DNA from: Chthoniobacter sp. | Lineage (GTDB): Bacteria; Verrucomicrobiota; Verrucomicrobiia; Chthoniobacterales; Chthoniobacteraceae | Length of the DNA: 39,370 bases | Assembly (NCBI GenBank): GCA_028293645.1 | Contig: JAQGOK010000016.1 | Location: forward strand, 1 to 39,370 | Direction of reading: 5' to 3' | Shown here: positions 26,294 to 34,599 of the stretch, piece after piece | Layout: each line of letters opens with the position of its first letter | Position numbering within the stretch: the first letter of the stretch is position 1 | The notes under the pieces: model-generated | What the model was told of the DNA's origin: nothing | The model's input: the letters and a program-made list of their open reading frames with translations, nothing else | Database searches by the model: none | Made by a program: the position numbers and the translations under genes

Positions 26294-27339
26294 TCCGTGA
26301 CGAAGCCGTCCCGCAAATGCCGCGATGCGAGCGCGCACCAATCTTCCTCATTGGGATCTGGCGCGGGCTCACGGGTCGTGGTCGCGACCGCTTCCTCCAC
26401 CTGCTGCTGAGCATCCTCTTTCCACGCCGCGAGCGCGGCGCCATCGGCCCAGTCGGAATCCACAATGTGCTGCTCGGCGAGGGTGAGACAGTCGAGGCCC
26501 AACGAGGAATTGCGCAGCGCGGGATCGATGTAACTCGCGTCGTCATGTTCGCCATGGCCCACGAGCCGCAGCAGCGAGGCGACGACCAATTGGGGACCGC
26601 CGCCGCCGCGCGCCTGATCAACCGCGCGGCCGAGGACTTCCAGGCAATCCGCCAGGCTCGTGCCATCGACGGAGTGGCCCTCGATGCCATAACCGACCGC
26701 CTTATCGACGAGATCGCGACAGGCAAACTGACGATCGTTGGGCGTCGAGTAGGCGTACTGATTATTCGCCACCACGACGACCAGCGGGAGGCGTTCGACC
26801 GCGGCGAGGTTCAGCGCTTCATGGAAAGCGCCGGTGGACGTTCCACCATCGCCGATGCAAGTGGCACCGACGGTCCCGAACTGGCCGCGGAATTTCCGCG
26901 CGAGCAAGGTCCCGGCGACGACGGGGATCATTGCGCCGAGATGGCTGATCATCGGGAGCATGCCTTCATCCGGCCGGCCGCGATGCACGTTGCCGTCGCG
27001 CCCGCGCATCGGCCCGAGGCGCGAGCCGAGGTAGGTGCGGGTGCAATCGAGGATGCTTTCGCCGAATGCGAAGCGTCCGGCCTGATCGCGGATGAGCGGG
27101 GCGAAGACGTCACCGCGCCGCAAAGAAATGCCGACTGCGACGCTCACAGCCTCCTGACCTTTGCCGAGAAAGACGCCGCCCTGGACCTTGCCGCCGCGAT
27201 AGAGGTTCGCGAGTTTTTCCTCCGTCAGGCGAGCCAGCAGCATCCAGCGATAGGCGCGGATATAGGTCTGCGCAAAAGAGTGGTCCAGCGGGTCGGGCTG
27301 GTCCAGGCGCTGTGGCGGAGCCGCGATGGCGGGAAGCAT
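26290..27339 (-). CDS. 2-oxo acid dehydrogenase E1 component, alpha subunit
   Basis: A 349-residue E1 alpha subunit. The thiamine diphosphate motif begins with GDG at residues 163-165 (ATCIGDGGTSTGAFHEALNL) and ends with NN at 192-193 (VVVVANNQYAYST), the expected spacing. GGVFLGKGQEAVSVAVGISL and RDGNVHRGRPDEGMLPMISH are further conserved stretches, the latter leading into the active-site loop. In the usual Ser phosphorylation-loop region DDASYIDPALR is seen. The pattern suits the branched-chain/acetoin/PDH E1 alpha family; the substrate is open. It is the first enzyme gene of the operon E1 alpha, E1 beta, E2, and ends with a 4-bp overlap with E1 beta. Confidence 0.94.
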   Translation of the reverse strand: MLPAIAAPPQRLDQPDPLDHSFAQTYIRAYRWMLLARLTEEKLANLYRGGKVQGGVFLGKGQEAVSVAVGISLRRGDVFAPLIRDQAGRFAFGESILDCTRTYLGSRLGPMRGRDGNVHRGRPDEGMLPMISHLGAMIPVVAGTLLARKFRGQFGTVGATCIGDGGTSTGAFHEALNLAAVERLPLVVVVANNQYAYSTPNDRQFACRDLVDKAVGYGIEGHSVDGTSLADCLEVLGRAVDQARGGGGPQLVVASLLRLVGHGEHDDASYIDPALRNSSLGLDCLTLAEQHIVDSDWADGAALAAWKEDAQQQVEEAVATTTREPAPDPNEEDWCALASRHLRDGFVTE

Positions 27340-27401
27340 CCGCGAACTCTACGAGGCGGCGCGGAATACGCGCAACGGTTTCTTCGCCGCACGGCCGCTG
27401 G

Positions 27402-28022
27402 TCATGCGACTTGCAGCCGACCCAGTCGCCAGCGGAGCCACAGGCCCAGCGTGATGCCGAAGACCGCGTGGGCGCTGGCGGTGAGGAAGATGAACCGCGC
27501 ATCGAGCGGCAAGCCGAAGAAGCGCGGGTAAGGCGTGAGCAGGAGCAGCACTTCCACGCCCGCCGCCCAGGCGATCGCGCCGCCCAGCAGCATCCGCGGA
27601 GTGAGCCGCGGAAGCATCGCCAGCAGCATCACGCCGAGTGCGGCACCGTTGGAAAAGTGATAGGTCCAACCAAGGGCGTGAACGAGCCAGCGCGGCTCCG
27701 TGTTCCCGAGAAGCAATTCGCCAAACCGTGGAAACACGCGGAACAGCGGGGCGCCTTGCAGCACAAAAGGCAGACGATAAAGATCGTAGGCGAAGGCAGC
27801 AATCAGCCCGGCGATCGCACCTTCCACGATCCACGTGCGGCTGCTGTGTTGCGCGCCGGGGCTCGCCCGGAAGTCCCGCCAGGCGATCCATGCGAGCAAG
27901 GCCGTGGCCGGCGGAAGGATCAGGCAGCCGAAAGCCTGCATCGTCCAGAATCCATAGAACGTTCCGAGGAGGCAGGCGAACGAAAGCGAGGCGAGGAGGA
28001 AGACGAGCGCGCGCAACGGCAT
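27402..28022 (-). CDS. polytopic membrane protein of unknown function
   Basis: A 206-residue protein with about six hydrophobic helices (for example ALVFLLASLSFACLLGTFYG, FGCLILPPATALLAWIAW, EGAIAGLIAAFAYDLYRLPF, AALGVMLLAMLPRL, LGGAIAWAAGVEVLLLL and FLTASAHAVFGITLGLWL). I do not recognise the family. Short charged loops and a conserved-looking YDLYRLPFVLQG stretch are all that stand out. ATG 28022 begins the first helix; the frame stays open to 28160 but adds only a low-complexity basic extension. It lies 62 bp upstream of the E1 alpha gene on the same strand and might be the first gene of that operon. It is divergent from the NADH dehydrogenase gene. Confidence 0.7.
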   Translation of the reverse strand: MPLRALVFLLASLSFACLLGTFYGFWTMQAFGCLILPPATALLAWIAWRDFRASPGAQHSSRTWIVEGAIAGLIAAFAYDLYRLPFVLQGAPLFRVFPRFGELLLGNTEPRWLVHALGWTYHFSNGAALGVMLLAMLPRLTPRMLLGGAIAWAAGVEVLLLLTPYPRFFGLPLDARFIFLTASAHAVFGITLGLWLRWRLGRLQVA

Positions 28023-28214
28023 GAGCGTTGGTAACAGGTGAAGTGCTCGCGAGGCAACGAACTGACGGGCTCCTGCTCCGGTGCGCTTCTCGGAATCGAT
28101 TGCACGATTCGGAGCGCTTGCCACCACCGAGGCTGCGAGGCGGATAGCGGGCACGTTCATCGAAATAGGGAGACCGCAACTGACGTCTCGCCTTCATGGA
28201 ATCCGGATGGATGC

Positions 28215-28238
28215 CGCTTGTGAAATATTTCACAAGCG
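28215..28238. promoter_or_regulatory. perfect 24-bp palindrome, probable Rex operator of ndh
   Basis: The core TTGTGAAATATTTCACAA (28218-28235) is fully symmetric, and the symmetry extends three more base pairs on each side (CGC/GCG). It equals the Rex consensus TTGTGAA-N4-TTCACAA at every fixed position. Rex is a repressor that leaves DNA when NADH/NAD+ rises, and ndh is its known target in Bacillus subtilis. The site ends 44 bp upstream of the NDH-2 start codon, where a repressor site over the promoter would be expected. The core also fits the CRP pattern TGTGA-N6-TCACA, so a CRP-type regulator is the alternative. No rex gene lies in the window. Within the 260-bp gap 28023-28282 nothing else stands out. 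Confidence 0.75.
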
Positions 28239-28282
28239 CCGAATTGTGTGCTCTACTGAGTGTGTCGGTGATCGAAACGCTT

Positions 28283-29557
28283 ATGAATGTGCATCAACGA
28301 AATTTGCCTCGGGTGGTGATTATCGGCGGCGGCTTCGGTGGGTTGGAAGCGGCCAAAGCGCTACGCAAGGTGCCGGTCCGCGTGACGCTGATCGATCGAC
28401 AGAATCATCACCTTTTCCAGCCGCTGCTCTATCAAGTGGCGACCGCGGCTCTTTCGCCCGCGGATATCGCGGAGCCGCTGCGTGCCATCCTGCGCGGTCA
28501 GCAGAATGCAGAGGTCATTCTCGGCAGCGTGCGTCGCATTGATGTGGAGGCGAAAGAGGTAATCACTGGCGACGGTTCCGTGGCCTACGATTACCTCGTC
28601 GTCGCGGCCGGTGCGCGGCATTCGTATTTCGGGAAGGAGCACTGGGAGAAGCTTGCGCCGGGTCTGAAGAGTCTGGACGACGCCCTGGAAATCCGGCGCC
28701 GGATGCTCATGGCGTTCGAGATCGCGGAGAAAACAGAGGATGATGCCGTGCGCCGCTCCGCGATGACCTTCGTGGTTGTCGGTGCGGGACCGACGGGCGT
28801 GGAAATGGCCGGCGCGATTTCGGAAATTGCCCGGGTCACCCTGGTCCGGGATTTTCGACACATCGACCCGGCGCAGGCGCGCGTGGTTCTGCTCGATGCC
28901 GCGCCGCGCGTGTTGCCGACTTACGCGCCTGAGCTTTCCGAAAGCGCCCGCCGACAGCTGACCAACATCGGTGTGGAGGTGCAACTGGGCATGATCGTGG
29001 AGGAAATTGATGAAAGCGGAGTCACTCTGAAAGGCGGGACAAGGATCATGGCGCGCACGGTCGTCTGGGCGGCTGGCAACGCAGCCTCTCCGCTCGGCGC
29101 GAGCCTCGGCGTGCCGACGGATCGACAAGGTCGCGTCGTTGTGAAGGACGATCTCAGCATCCCCGGGCATCCGGAGGTTTTCGTCATTGGCGACCTCGCG
29201 CATTTTGCGCCGGATGGGGCGGCGCCGTTGCCCGGCCTCTCGCCAGTGGCGATGCAGCAGGGACGCCACGTGGCGAAGAACATTCGCGCTTTGCTCGCCG
29301 GTGGCTGGACCGGAAAGTTCGAGTATTTCGACAAAGGTACGATGGCGACCATCGGCCGACACGCGGCAGTCGCGGACGCAGGTTTCGTCAAGTTCAGCGG
29401 GCTGCTCGCCTGGCTCGCGTGGCTTTTCGTGCACGTGATTTTTTTGGTCAGCTTCCGCAACAAAATCACCGTGTTGCTGAACTGGGCGTATGCGTATTTC
29501 ACCTTCGGACGCGGTGCGCGGTTGATCACCGGTCGCGACTGGCCACTGCCACCTTGA
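28283..29557 (+). CDS. ndh: type II NADH dehydrogenase (NDH-2)
   Basis: A 424-residue flavoprotein that passes electrons from NADH to quinone without pumping protons. The FAD-binding Rossmann motif is PRVVIIGGGFGGLEAAKALR at the N-terminus. The NHHLFQPLLYQVATAALSP stretch is diagnostic of NDH-2. A second Rossmann motif (TFVVVGAGPTGVEMAGAISE) binds NADH. VFVIGDLAHFAPDGA is the second FAD contact, and SPVAMQQGRHVAKNI the quinone-site helix. The C-terminal part (FSGLLAWLAWLFVHVIFLVS, FRNKITVLLNWAYAYFTFGR) is the amphipathic membrane anchor. ATG 28283 puts the Rossmann motif near residue 10, as usual; the frame open from 28196 would include the operator. It is convergent with the lipid kinase gene, with 4 bp between stops. 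Regulation by Rex is likely from the upstream palindrome. Confidence 0.95.
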   Translation: MNVHQRNLPRVVIIGGGFGGLEAAKALRKVPVRVTLIDRQNHHLFQPLLYQVATAALSPADIAEPLRAILRGQQNAEVILGSVRRIDVEAKEVITGDGSVAYDYLVVAAGARHSYFGKEHWEKLAPGLKSLDDALEIRRRMLMAFEIAEKTEDDAVRRSAMTFVVVGAGPTGVEMAGAISEIARVTLVRDFRHIDPAQARVVLLDAAPRVLPTYAPELSESARRQLTNIGVEVQLGMIVEEIDESGVTLKGGTRIMARTVVWAAGNAASPLGASLGVPTDRQGRVVVKDDLSIPGHPEVFVIGDLAHFAPDGAAPLPGLSPVAMQQGRHVAKNIRALLAGGWTGKFEYFDKGTMATIGRHAAVADAGFVKFSGLLAWLAWLFVHVIFLVSFRNKITVLLNWAYAYFTFGRGARLITGRDWPLPP

Positions 29558-29561
29558 GGCG

Positions 29562-30464
29562 CTAAGCCGCGGGCCGACCGACAATCATTTCCAGGGCCGC
29601 CGGCAGCACCTCGAACGTTGCGGGTTCATCGCCGACGAACTCTCCATCCGTGTTGAAGCGCATCGGCGGCTCCGACACGATCGAGATGTGGCGCGCGCGC
29701 CGGAAAAGAATCTCCGCGTTGTCCAGATGTGCGCCGGCGAGGATTTGGGGCGCGAGCAAAGCAAGCGCGGTCGGCCCCGCGGTCCGAACAATCACCAGAT
29801 CCGCGAATCCATCAGCGACATCAGCAAGTGGCGCGATGGGAATGCCCCTGGCCACATAGCGGCCATTTGCGATCACAACGTTGTATCCGCTCAGGTCGAG
29901 GTGTTCGCTGCCGTCCAGCACAAGGCTGATCTGAAATTCTTCAAGCTCGCCGAGGGCCGCGACAAAACCACGGATGTAGGAGAGCGGACCCCAGGCGGCT
30001 TTCACGTCGTCGGTGAGCTTTTCGTCCACTGAGCCGCTGAAGCCCGCCGCGGAAACGTTGATCAACATGCGCGTCCTGGAGCTAACCACGCGGATCAAAT
30101 CCACGCGACGGGTGAAGCCTTCAGCCAGGACTGCGAGCGCATCATCCAGCCCCGGTGGAATATCCACGCTGCGCGCAAAGTCGTTGCCAGTGCCGAGCGG
30201 CAGCAGCCCGAGCCGCACGCCGGAATAATCATGGCCAATGCCATTCACCACTTCGTTCAGCGTCCCGTCTCCGCCGGCGGCGACGATGGTGCCGAAGCCT
30301 TCCGCTCGCGCGACGGCGGCAAGTTTCTCCGCGCCGCCGCACTCACTGCTGGTTTGCACCGTGGCATCGGGAAACACGGCCCGGATGCTTGCGCTCACCG
30401 CATCCAGGTCCTTAACCGATCCCGACGCAGGGTTGACGATGAAGCAAGGTGCGATGGGCAGCAT
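29562..30464 (-). CDS. diacylglycerol/lipid kinase family protein (YegS/DgkB-like)
   Basis: A 300-residue protein of the DAGK catalytic-domain superfamily, ATP-dependent lipid kinases. APCFIVNPASGSVKDLD is the opening strand, TIVAAGGDGTLNEVVNGI the nucleotide-binding GGDGT motif (residues 64-68), and GLLPLGTGNDFARSVDIP the second family signature. The C-terminal beta sandwich includes YNVVIANGRYVARGIPIAPL and ends with RFNTDGEFVGDEPATFEVLP, the usual DGE motif. Members phosphorylate diacylglycerol, phosphatidylglycerol or sphingoid lipids; the substrate here is unknown. ATG 30464 directly precedes the first strand. The HerA-like gene ends 41 bp upstream on the same strand. Confidence 0.92.
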   Translation of the reverse strand: MLPIAPCFIVNPASGSVKDLDAVSASIRAVFPDATVQTSSECGGAEKLAAVARAEGFGTIVAAGGDGTLNEVVNGIGHDYSGVRLGLLPLGTGNDFARSVDIPPGLDDALAVLAEGFTRRVDLIRVVSSRTRMLINVSAAGFSGSVDEKLTDDVKAAWGPLSYIRGFVAALGELEEFQISLVLDGSEHLDLSGYNVVIANGRYVARGIPIAPLADVADGFADLVIVRTAGPTALALLAPQILAGAHLDNAEILFRRARHISIVSEPPMRFNTDGEFVGDEPATFEVLPAALEMIVGRPAA

Positions 30465-30505
30465 GGAGCGGGATGAATCGGAAGCTGACGCCGGAACGGT
30501 CGAAA

Positions 30506-31996
30506 CTAACGGCGGCGACCACGGCCAAAGAGCGACCCGAGCACGCCGCGCATGATCTCCCGACCGACGCTGCTGCCAACCGTGCGCACTGCGCTCTTGG
30601 CCATGGCTTCGACCATTCCTTCGCGTCGTCCGCCCCGCGGTCCGGTGCTGCCAAACAGAACGGACGACAATCCGCCCGCCGCGCCAATCTTCGCCGGAGC
30701 TGCTTGCTGCTCCGCCTTTTCCGTGGCTCGCGCGGCGAGCATTTCCGCGGCGGAATCCCGATCGACTGCTTTCTCGTAGATGCCGTAAACGGTCGAACTC
30801 TGCACGAGGGACGCGCGTTCCGCTGGAGTGAGCGGCCCGAGCTGGCTGCGCGGTGGCGCAACGAGGGCGCGTTCGACGATCCCAGGCGTGCCGTTTTCAT
30901 CGAGCAACGACACCAGTGCTTCACCGACGCCGAGCTCCGTGATCGCCGCTGCGACATCGAGCTGCGGGTTGATGCGGAATGTTTCCGCAGCCGCACGAAC
31001 GGCCTTCTGATCTCGCGCTGTGAAGGAGCGAAGTGCGTGCTGAATTCGGTTCCCGAGCTGGCCGATAACGTCCTCGGGAATATCGAGGGGATTTTGCGAG
31101 ATGAAGAAAATGCCGACGCCTTTCGAACGGATCAATCGCACGACGTGCTCGATCTTGTCCTCGAGGATCTTTGGAATGTCTTCGAAGAGCAGATGTGCTT
31201 CGTCGAAGAAGAAAACGAGTTTCGGCTTCTCCACATCGCCGACCTCCGGCAGGCGCTCAAACAGTTCCGAGAGCAGCCAGAGCAACGCCGTCGCGTACGT
31301 GCGCGGATTTTGCATCAGCGTTTCCGCGGCGAGGATGTTGATCACGCCGCGGCCGTCGGGCGCGGTTTGGATCAGATCGTCGAGATTCAGCGCCGGCTCG
31401 CCGAAGAACTTGCCGGCGCCCTGATCCTCGAGCATCAGGAGGTTGCGCTGGATGGCGCCGATGCTGGCGGTCGAAATGTTGCCGTATTGCGCTTTGAACT
31501 CGGACGAGTTCTCCCCGACGAACCGGCACATCGCGCGGAGATCGTCCAGATCCAGCAGCAGAAGCCCGTTCTCATCAGCGATCCGGAACACCAGATTGAG
31601 CACGCCTTCCTGGGTGTCATTCAGATTGAGGACCCTCGAAAGAAGGAGCGGTCCCATCTCGGAGACCGTGGTCCGCAGCGGATGGCCGTGAGTGCCGAAG
31701 AGATCCCAAAATGCGACGGGAGAGCCGGCGAATGCGAACTCGTCCAGGCCGAGTTGCTTGACCCTCTGATCGATCTTTGGATTCGAAGCGCCGGGCTTCG
31801 CGAGCCCGGCGAGATCGCCTTTCACGTCGGCAACAAAAACCGGCACGCCCATTGCGCTAAAGCCTTCCGCAAGCACCCGAAGCGTCGCCGTTTTTCCCGT
31901 TCCGGTGGCGCCCGCGATCAGACCGTGTCGATTGCCCATCTTCGGATCGAAAAAGATCGGTGCGGCGGCTTGGGCGAGGAGAAATGGTTTGGCCAT
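30506..31996 (-). CDS. HerA-like DUF853 P-loop ATPase (YjgR family)
   Basis: A 496-residue ATPase. The Walker A motif is GATGTGKT (residues 29-36) within [20 protein letters not shown], and Walker B is [12 protein letters not shown] with D265 and E266. [16 protein letters not shown] and [20 protein letters not shown] are hallmarks of the DUF853 (YjgR) family, related to HerA/FtsK-type DNA-translocating ATPases. [20 protein letters not shown] and [18 protein letters not shown] match the sensor region. The C-terminus is Gly/Arg-rich ([20 protein letters not shown]). Its cellular role is not established; DNA processing is inferred from the fold. The length is normal. The gene lies between an AEC transporter and a lipid kinase on the same strand. 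Confidence 0.92.
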   Translation of the reverse strand: MAKPFLLAQAAAPIFFDPKMGNRHGLIAGATGTGKTATLRVLAEGFSAMGVPVFVADVKGDLAGLAKPGASNPKIDQRVKQLGLDEFAFAGSPVAFWDLFGTHGHPLRTTVSEMGPLLLSRVLNLNDTQEGVLNLVFRIADENGLLLLDLDDLRAMCRFVGENSSEFKAQYGNISTASIGAIQRNLLMLEDQGAGKFFGEPALNLDDLIQTAPDGRGVINILAAETLMQNPRTYATALLWLLSELFERLPEVGDVEKPKLVFFFDEAHLLFEDIPKILEDKIEHVVRLIRSKGVGIFFISQNPLDIPEDVIGQLGNRIQHALRSFTARDQKAVRAAAETFRINPQLDVAAAITELGVGEALVSLLDENGTPGIVERALVAPPRSQLGPLTPAERASLVQSSTVYGIYEKAVDRDSAAEMLAARATEKAEQQAAPAKIGAAGGLSSVLFGSTGPRGGRREGMVEAMAKSAVRTVGSSVGREIMRGVLGSLFGRGRRR

Positions 31997-32057
31997 GAAG
32001 ATGCGTGAGGGCGGAAAGTCTAAAAGGTAGTCGAAAAGGGGCGAGCAGTTTGTCCCC

Positions 32058-32975
32058 CTACAAAAGTTGGAGCAGCGCGATCAGCAGCGTGACACTGAGC
32101 ATGCTGACCAAAGTCGATGCGAACACCGCGGACGCTGCGAAGTCCGGATCGGCCTTCAATTCGTGGGCGATCAATGCCGTATTGACCGCAGTCGGAAACG
32201 CCGAGCTGAGGATCATGATCCTGGCTGCTTCACCCTCGAATCCAAATGCCCGCACCAGCGCGACGGCGAGGAGCGGTCCACCCAGCAATCGCACGCCAAT
32301 TGCCCATCCAAGGCGGGAGAAATGGGTGGGCGGCGGCGTCTTGGAAATCTGGGCTCCGAGCGTGACCAGCGCGATGCCGACGAGCGCATCGGAGAGATAT
32401 TCGAGCGGTACCCAGAGCCAGCGCCACTCTTGCACCGGAAGCTGAAAGCCACGCACCAGCAGTGCGCAAGCAACCGCCCAAAGGGAGACCTGGCGCAGCA
32501 TTGGAACGAAGCTTCGCCAACCTCCGGCTTGACCGGAGGCCGCGAGCAGCAAGCCCACGGTGAAGGTGCTGACATTGATGGCGACGATGACGAAGGCCTG
32601 AAGCACCGGTCCGGCGACGGGATACGCGAGCGCCATGAGCGGGACGCCGTAGTTCCCCGAGTTGTAAAACATCGTCGCCAATTGCAGCGACCGGGTCTGC
32701 GACGCTTCGTAATGAAGCACCCTGCCGACGATTGCACTGATCAGGAACATCCCCGTCACGATCGCGGCAGTAAAGCCAACCACACGCACTGCCATGCCGG
32801 TGGAAAGGTCCGACACGACGATCTGCACGAAGATGAACGCGGGAACGAACAGGTAAATGTTCAACTTCACCAAGCTTCCAAGATCGAGCCTGCAGCGCCG
32901 GTCCAGGACCCATCCCGCCCCGAACATCACGAGGATGGGCAGAAGAACTTCGCTGAAAACTTTCCAAACGAGCAT
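32058..32975 (-). CDS. AEC (auxin efflux carrier) family transporter
   Basis: A 305-residue membrane protein with about ten helices in two inverted halves, as in the AEC/PF03547 family and the related bile acid transporter fold. The N-terminal half starts [20 protein letters not shown] and contains [20 protein letters not shown], where the LxxYxxxPA pattern is typical, and [19 protein letters not shown], the conserved NxGNxGxPL motif of the first crossover helix. The C-terminal half has [15 protein letters not shown] and ends [20 protein letters not shown], the second crossover with the FPxAVN pattern. The substrate is unknown; bacterial members move malate, malonate or other small acids. ATG 32975 is the natural start. 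It ends 61 bp upstream of the HerA-like gene start. Confidence 0.9.
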   Translation of the reverse strand: MLVWKVFSEVLLPILVMFGAGWVLDRRCRLDLGSLVKLNIYLFVPAFIFVQIVVSDLSTGMAVRVVGFTAAIVTGMFLISAIVGRVLHYEASQTRSLQLATMFYNSGNYGVPLMALAYPVAGPVLQAFVIVAINVSTFTVGLLLAASGQAGGWRSFVPMLRQVSLWAVACALLVRGFQLPVQEWRWLWVPLEYLSDALVGIALVTLGAQISKTPPPTHFSRLGWAIGVRLLGGPLLAVALVRAFGFEGEAARIMILSSAFPTAVNTALIAHELKADPDFAASAVFASTLVSMLSVTLLIALLQLL

Positions 32976-33014
32976 TCAGGCCAGCACTGAAGGTGTGATG
33001 GGTGCGGCGACGAG

Positions 33015-33055
33015 CAAAAAAAAGAGCGCGAGAGAAACTCTCGCGCTCTTTTCAA
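33015..33055 (-). terminator. strong intrinsic terminator after the secreted-protein gene
   Basis: A perfect inverted repeat with an AAA loop (33035-33037): GAGCGCGAGAG (33024-33034) and CTCTCGCGCTC (33038-33048), extended by A/T pairs to a 15-bp stem (33020-33034 with 33038-33052). On the minus strand it is followed by a run of T (complement of 33016-33023). It lies 22 bp past the stop of the minus-strand gene at 33074-34312 and just upstream of the AEC transporter start, so it ends the former transcript and insulates the latter. The A/T flanks make it possibly bidirectional. Confidence 0.92.
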
Positions 33056-33073
33056 ACTGAATGGATGTGAGCC

Positions 33074-34312
33074 TTACGGGCTGACCGGCGCAAGGCGGCC
33101 GGTGAGGACGGGCGGGAAGCCCAACGCACCAGGAAGATACGGTGATCCCGTTGGCCCAAGGGCCACTGGCTCGGCTTTGGCGTCTTTGTAATCCTTGCCG
33201 TCTCCGCCTTTGGAAGTGTCGTAGGTTGCGGCGCCGCTGAACTCAGCGATCACTTCTGGTCTCAGCCCCACCTCGTATTCATTGAGCGTGAGGGCGTTGA
33301 AGCTATTCACTTCGCGGATGGTCAAACTCTCATCGGGAGTGACAGGCGACCAGCGAAGCAGGATCTGCGAGGCTTCCGTTGCCGGGAAGTCGATGCTGGC
33401 GCGGGCATTGGAACCGTCGAGAACGACGCTGACAGTGGGCGTCAGACCGTCGAGGGCGACGGCGGTGTTCGCCGGGGCGGTGTTAACCGCATAGAAGTCC
33501 AGTTTGCCCTTCGGCCCGGTTTCCGTGAGAACCGAGACGCGGGAGACAGACCGCTTTTCGCCGAGAGCGATCACTGCACCGGACTCGGTACTGCTGGCGG
33601 CGAGAACGATCCCGGTCTCCGGGTTATCGTCGATGCCTCGCTGCCAGGAGAGGTATCCATCCGGCGAATTGGAGTAACTCACGCGGCTCGCGGAATATAG
33701 TCCCGTGAGGTTGAAGTTCGTCGAGTTGTTGACGTATTGACCAAAGATCGAGCGAGCATCGATCGTTTGCTCGCGTTTGCGTAGCCGATAAGTCACTGCC
33801 GGCTTATCACCATATACATAAAGGCTGAAGAGCGGCCCCGGATTGGCGATATCAGTCTCGATCAACAGATACTTCGCGAACCGACTGAACGGGCGCCCCA
33901 TCTTCTTATCGTTGATGGAATCCAGAGGCACATCCTTTGCGACCAGCGCCCAGGATTTGGCGCCGGGAGCGGCGGCTTCATCTCCGGCGTAGAGTGTCAC
34001 TGTGCCGTCCGCCGGCCGGGTCGATACGCTGAAATTGTTCAGCAATTCCGGTTCACTCAACGCGAGGAGATAGTGCTGTTTCCCAGCCATCACTGGCCAG
34101 CCAGTAGTCACGTCGTCGTCCAGCCATGCGGCGGAAGCTTCGGTAGGGACATAGCTTCCATTGCTCGCATTGAAGACGAACAAATTGGAACCGAGATGCT
34201 GGCGAGCGAAGTTCTTCGAATACACCTGCAGCTGGGTGCTATCGACCTCTGCCGCAATGGCGAGGGTCGAGCAAACAGCTGAAACGATCGAAACGAGCGA
34301 CTTTGTCTTCAT
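33074..34312 (-). CDS. secreted protein of unknown function with beta-rich discoidin-like regions
   Basis: A 412-residue protein with a signal peptide (MKTKSLVSIVSAVCSTLAIA, cleavage near residue 21). I do not recognise it as a named family. The middle alternates short beta strands (HYLLALSEPELLNNFSVSTR, KYLLIETDIANPGPLFSLYV, GAVIALGEKRSVSRVSVLTE, ASQILLRWSPVTPDESLTIR), which resembles discoidin/F5-8C-type jelly rolls, possibly two in tandem. The C-terminus is Gly/Pro-rich (TGSPYLPGALGFPPV). No catalytic motif is visible. It is divergent from the pseudokinase-FGE gene, with a 287-bp gap that holds no convincing gene. The terminator just downstream makes it monocistronic. A role at the cell surface is inferred. 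Confidence 0.78.
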   Translation of the reverse strand: MKTKSLVSIVSAVCSTLAIAAEVDSTQLQVYSKNFARQHLGSNLFVFNASNGSYVPTEASAAWLDDDVTTGWPVMAGKQHYLLALSEPELLNNFSVSTRPADGTVTLYAGDEAAAPGAKSWALVAKDVPLDSINDKKMGRPFSRFAKYLLIETDIANPGPLFSLYVYGDKPAVTYRLRKREQTIDARSIFGQYVNNSTNFNLTGLYSASRVSYSNSPDGYLSWQRGIDDNPETGIVLAASSTESGAVIALGEKRSVSRVSVLTETGPKGKLDFYAVNTAPANTAVALDGLTPTVSVVLDGSNARASIDFPATEASQILLRWSPVTPDESLTIREVNSFNALTLNEYEVGLRPEVIAEFSGAATYDTSKGGDGKDYKDAKAEPVALGPTGSPYLPGALGFPPVLTGRLAPVSP

Positions 34313-34599
34313 TGAATACGTGCCTCTGTAGCGGGTTCTGCGTGGAGTTGGAATCGAATTCTATCGCGACTACCGTGCGGGCAGGCGTTCCAGTAATTGG
34401 AGAGAATATGAAGAATAAGCGTCGTTTGGCAAGGGATTTCTCGGCTACGTTTTCTCAGCCACGCGACTACCGGGAATTTGGAGTTGGCAACCTCGGTGTA
34501 TGCGGCTATCCAAGGCCGCTATGGTCTGTTCCCTGCTAGCATTGCAGAAGTCCTCGTCCAAAATGCCCGCGCTCGTTCTCTCTTGCCCCCGTTTTTGCC

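Noticed and set aside
28218-28235. CRP-type reading (TGTGA-N6-TCACA) of the ndh palindrome
   Set aside because: It fits the half sites, but the inner AA/TT and outer T/A also match Rex exactly and the target gene is ndh; kept as the alternative rather than the main call.
34408-34539. 43-residue frame with a good ribosome-binding site (GGAGAG) in the gap before the pseudokinase gene
   Set aside because: No recognisable features and no signal or membrane segment; it lies in the promoter region between divergent genes. Kept only as a weak possibility.
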